Positions 62,201 through 64,000 of a stretch of DNA of 64,000 bases are shown one piece after another. The notes under the pieces were generated by a model. The model made no database searches. It had not been told where the DNA came from and worked only from the letters and a program-made list of their open reading frames with translations. Source of the DNA: Erythroxylum novogranatense (Eukaryota; Streptophyta; Magnoliopsida; Malpighiales; Erythroxylaceae); the NCBI GenBank assembly GCA_029891385.1, contig CM057229.1, forward strand, positions 3,845,001-3,909,000. The letters are read 5' to 3'. Both the position numbers and the translations under genes were made by a program. Within the stretch, counting starts at the first letter, position 1. The number at the start of each line of letters is the position of its first letter.

Positions 62201-63687
62201 ATATGGGTTTGGTAAGGTCCTTTGTGAGTCGTCATTGTCTCTACTTGTTATAGCCTTCTCCGGCTGCCGCTAGTGGCATAGGAGTTCGATCTCGGACTTC
62301 CCTCATTCACGATTGCATGAACGTATGCTTGAGAATGTGCGACGTCTATTTGGACCGAACCAAACCAATTTCGATTTGTTATGTGTTTTAATTTGATTAT
62401 GATGTGATACACTATGATGTGATGCATTCATGTTTAAGATTGTGCATGGTTTGAAAAAGGTTTGAGATTTTGAGAAATGAGAAAGTAAATTTTCAAGCAT
62501 GAAATTCTGGCGGACATAAATGTTTTGAAACAAATGAAAATTTTGAGAAAAATCTTAGAAAGTGTTGATGAAATTGAAAAGTTTGAAAATGAGTTTTGGA
62601 GAAATTCTTAAATGGGAAATGTTTGAAAAGTTTGAAAATAAAAGATTTTTCGCTTATTGTTCAGTTTGTAAATATATTATCCACGAGCTTTCGAGCTCAC
62701 CCCCCTTTCATCCCCATCTCCAGGTTTTCATGCAAGAGATCGGATGGAAGACGAGTATGATGTCAACCCGATAGTTTTTGTATGCTTTGTTTTATGTGTA
62801 ATGTCGGAGTTTAGTTTTGAAGTTGTGAAAAAGGTTTATGGATTTTGTATTGCTTTTGTTTATGGCTTGAAAAGTCGTTATGTAAATTTATGATGTATTT
62901 CAGTTATGAGTTATGTATGATTGTGGAATAGATTTTGTACGTAAATTTGAATTGAGATGGATATAAATGACAATTGGAATGTATATGAATGGCTTGTGTT
63001 TGAATTGTGAATATTTGAGTTGAGATGTATTATGGATTGGAATGATGAAGTGTTTAGAACTAAGATTGTGTTTACTTTGGTGTTTGGATGCGGACGGGAG
63101 GTCCGATGTTGTCTTAATGCTATTGGATTATGTATTAGAAGTGCGTTTCTTTGGTTTTTAAATTTTTGGGCTGTCAAAATACAGTCGTTGTGCTGCCGAA
63201 ATTTCGGTAAAATGGGTTTAAAGAAATGAGTTTGAGGATTTATATGATTGTATAAGAAATGATTAAGATGAATTAAGTGAATTGAAATTGGTGAGGATGA
63301 GTTTCCAAAAAAAAAAGGGAATTGTATGGAATGGTTATGATTTGAATGAGATTGATTAAAGAGAAAAGGAATGAATAAGAAAAAAAAATTTATACCGGAT
63401 TTGAAATGTCGTAAGGTTTCCAACGCGATGAGTTTGCTATACTTCATGTTTGAAACGGATGTCGGTGTTTGTTTCAGTTTGATTATTTCGATTCGCATTC
63501 GATTCGGAATTCTACCTTTCGAGTTTCTTCGCTTTGTTATTCGTATTTCTGATGCACAATTTTCCGAGTATTCGTTTCGCTCCGATGATGCGATTTGTAT
63601 TCCGATTAGCGATTTCTCGCTTTTCGATTTTCCGTCTTTCCGTTCCGTTTTTCAGTTGGGATCCGGTTCCCGGATCGGGTCTCAACA
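59259..63687 (+). repeat. 3' LTR of the giant-LTR element, full length
   Basis: A 4.43-kb LTR from TGTTGGACCCCGAATTTCTG to GGGTCTCAACA. It contains the region 59,900-61,740 that the 5' LTR lacks, including a purine-rich AGAAGAAG tract near 60,805-60,885 that could be near a transcript leader. Open stretches inside it are chance frames in AT-rich or TTCG-rich DNA. Confidence 0.92.
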
Positions 63688-64000
63688 TTAAAAATCAAAT
63701 GGCTGCTTGTTATAAGTCAAAAAAAGATGCCCCTAACATGGCTAATCTTTAAGATCTTCAAGCGTGGATTTGGTGAGCGACGATTGCGCATAGTTTGTAG
63801 GGACTTCAGCTATAAATATTAGAGATGGTTGCAGGCTTATAGAAAAACACACCATTTCCTTCCTACAAATCTTCCTATCCTCTCATCCTCTCTTCTGTAT
63901 ACTTATGAGTTTTGAAAGTCTTTTGTTCCAGCTTTTGTACTTGTATACATTCTCCACATGTTAGTAAAATTGCTCATCCTCCGGTCGGAGACGTAGGTCA
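63688..64000 (+). repeat. 3' LTR of the Tork-like Copia element, second piece
   Basis: It resumes with the TTAAA duplication and AAATCAAATGGCTGCTTG, matching 50,839 onward of the 5' LTR. The window ends before the LTR does. Confidence 0.92.

Larger units (their letters stand above)
55771..63687 (+). mobile_element. Non-coding LTR element with giant, unequal LTRs
   Basis: A 7,917-bp insertion in the Copia 3' LTR, with perfect 5-bp duplications TTAAA (55,766-55,770 and 63,688-63,692). The LTRs are 55,771-58,519 (2,749 bp) and 59,259-63,687 (4,429 bp). The internal region is only 739 bp (58,520-59,258). It contains a Met-tRNA-type PBS (TGGTATCAGAGCCC at 58,524) and ends in GAATTTCGAGGACGAAATTC and a polypurine tract AAGAGGGGGAGAAA. 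That end is the signature of Del/Tekay-type chromoviruses. No gag or pol is present, so it depends on a partner element. The LTR copies are very similar, which indicates a young insertion and the last event of this nest. Confidence 0.93.

Noticed and set aside
62911..63498. 195-codon Asn/His/Ser-rich minus-strand frame in the giant LTR, also partly in the other copy
   Set aside because: Composition follows the antisense of AT-rich LTR DNA, it lacks any domain, and the equivalent frame in the other LTR is broken.
55771..63687. Two separate elements or a satellite array
   Set aside because: One pair of TTAAA duplications, one PBS and one polypurine tract fit a single LTR element with long LTRs.
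63371..63691. Plus-strand frame MNKKKKFIPDLKCRKV..., present in both giant LTRs (also 58,203-58,553)
   Set aside because: It is preserved because the LTRs are young duplicates, and it crosses the LTR end. No protein family is recognised. Kept only as an odd TTCG-rich block.

Overview
This window is a piece of a eudicot-like plant nuclear genome. Protein genes are split by GT-AG introns, intergenic DNA is AT-rich, and there are chloroplast-targeted and secreted plant protein families and many nested LTR retrotransposons. The species cannot be named from the sequence alone. There is no operon structure, CRISPR array or tRNA gene that I can support.

Left part (1-12,330): two direct-repeat serine carboxypeptidase-like (SCPL) genes. 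The first (97 to about 9,030) is a pseudogene. It is broken by a frameshift, stops, a 181-bp MITE in exon 2 (517-697) and a 7.08-kb minus-strand Copia element (1,360-8,443) in exon 4. The second (10,031-12,329) is a complete 8-exon SCPL gene of 485 codons before the stop. It carries two unusual substitutions next to the active site.

Middle part (13,054-38,719): a gene-rich block of four intact genes whose reconstructed exons all join in frame. They are uroporphyrinogen-III synthase (minus, 9 exons), with a deleted chromovirus-type Ty3/gypsy element in one intron; an RBP47-type RNA-binding protein (minus, 6 exons); a large transmembrane calcineurin-like metallophosphoesterase (plus, 15 exons, one GC-AG intron); and a type II membrane sulfotransferase-like protein (minus, 6 exons, first coding exon only 30 nt). 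SCPL and UROS converge, RBP47 and the phosphoesterase diverge, and the phosphoesterase and sulfotransferase converge.

Right part (40,025-64,000): essentially all retrotransposons. A truncated minus-strand Copia element carries a nested Cassandra-type TRIM with two 5S rRNA-derived domains. A decayed Athila/Tat-type Ty3/gypsy element follows, abutted by a plus-strand Tork-like Copia element. The 3' LTR of that Copia element is split by a 7.9-kb non-coding element (55,771-63,687) with very long, unequal LTRs and a perfect 5-bp target duplication. The window ends inside the interrupted Copia LTR.

Most worth a second look: the giant-LTR element, with tandem repeats in its LTRs and a duplicated hairpin beside its primer-binding site; the rearranged Cassandra element; and the altered substrate-binding residues of the intact SCPL gene. 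All names rest on reading motifs by eye. No alignment or database search was run.
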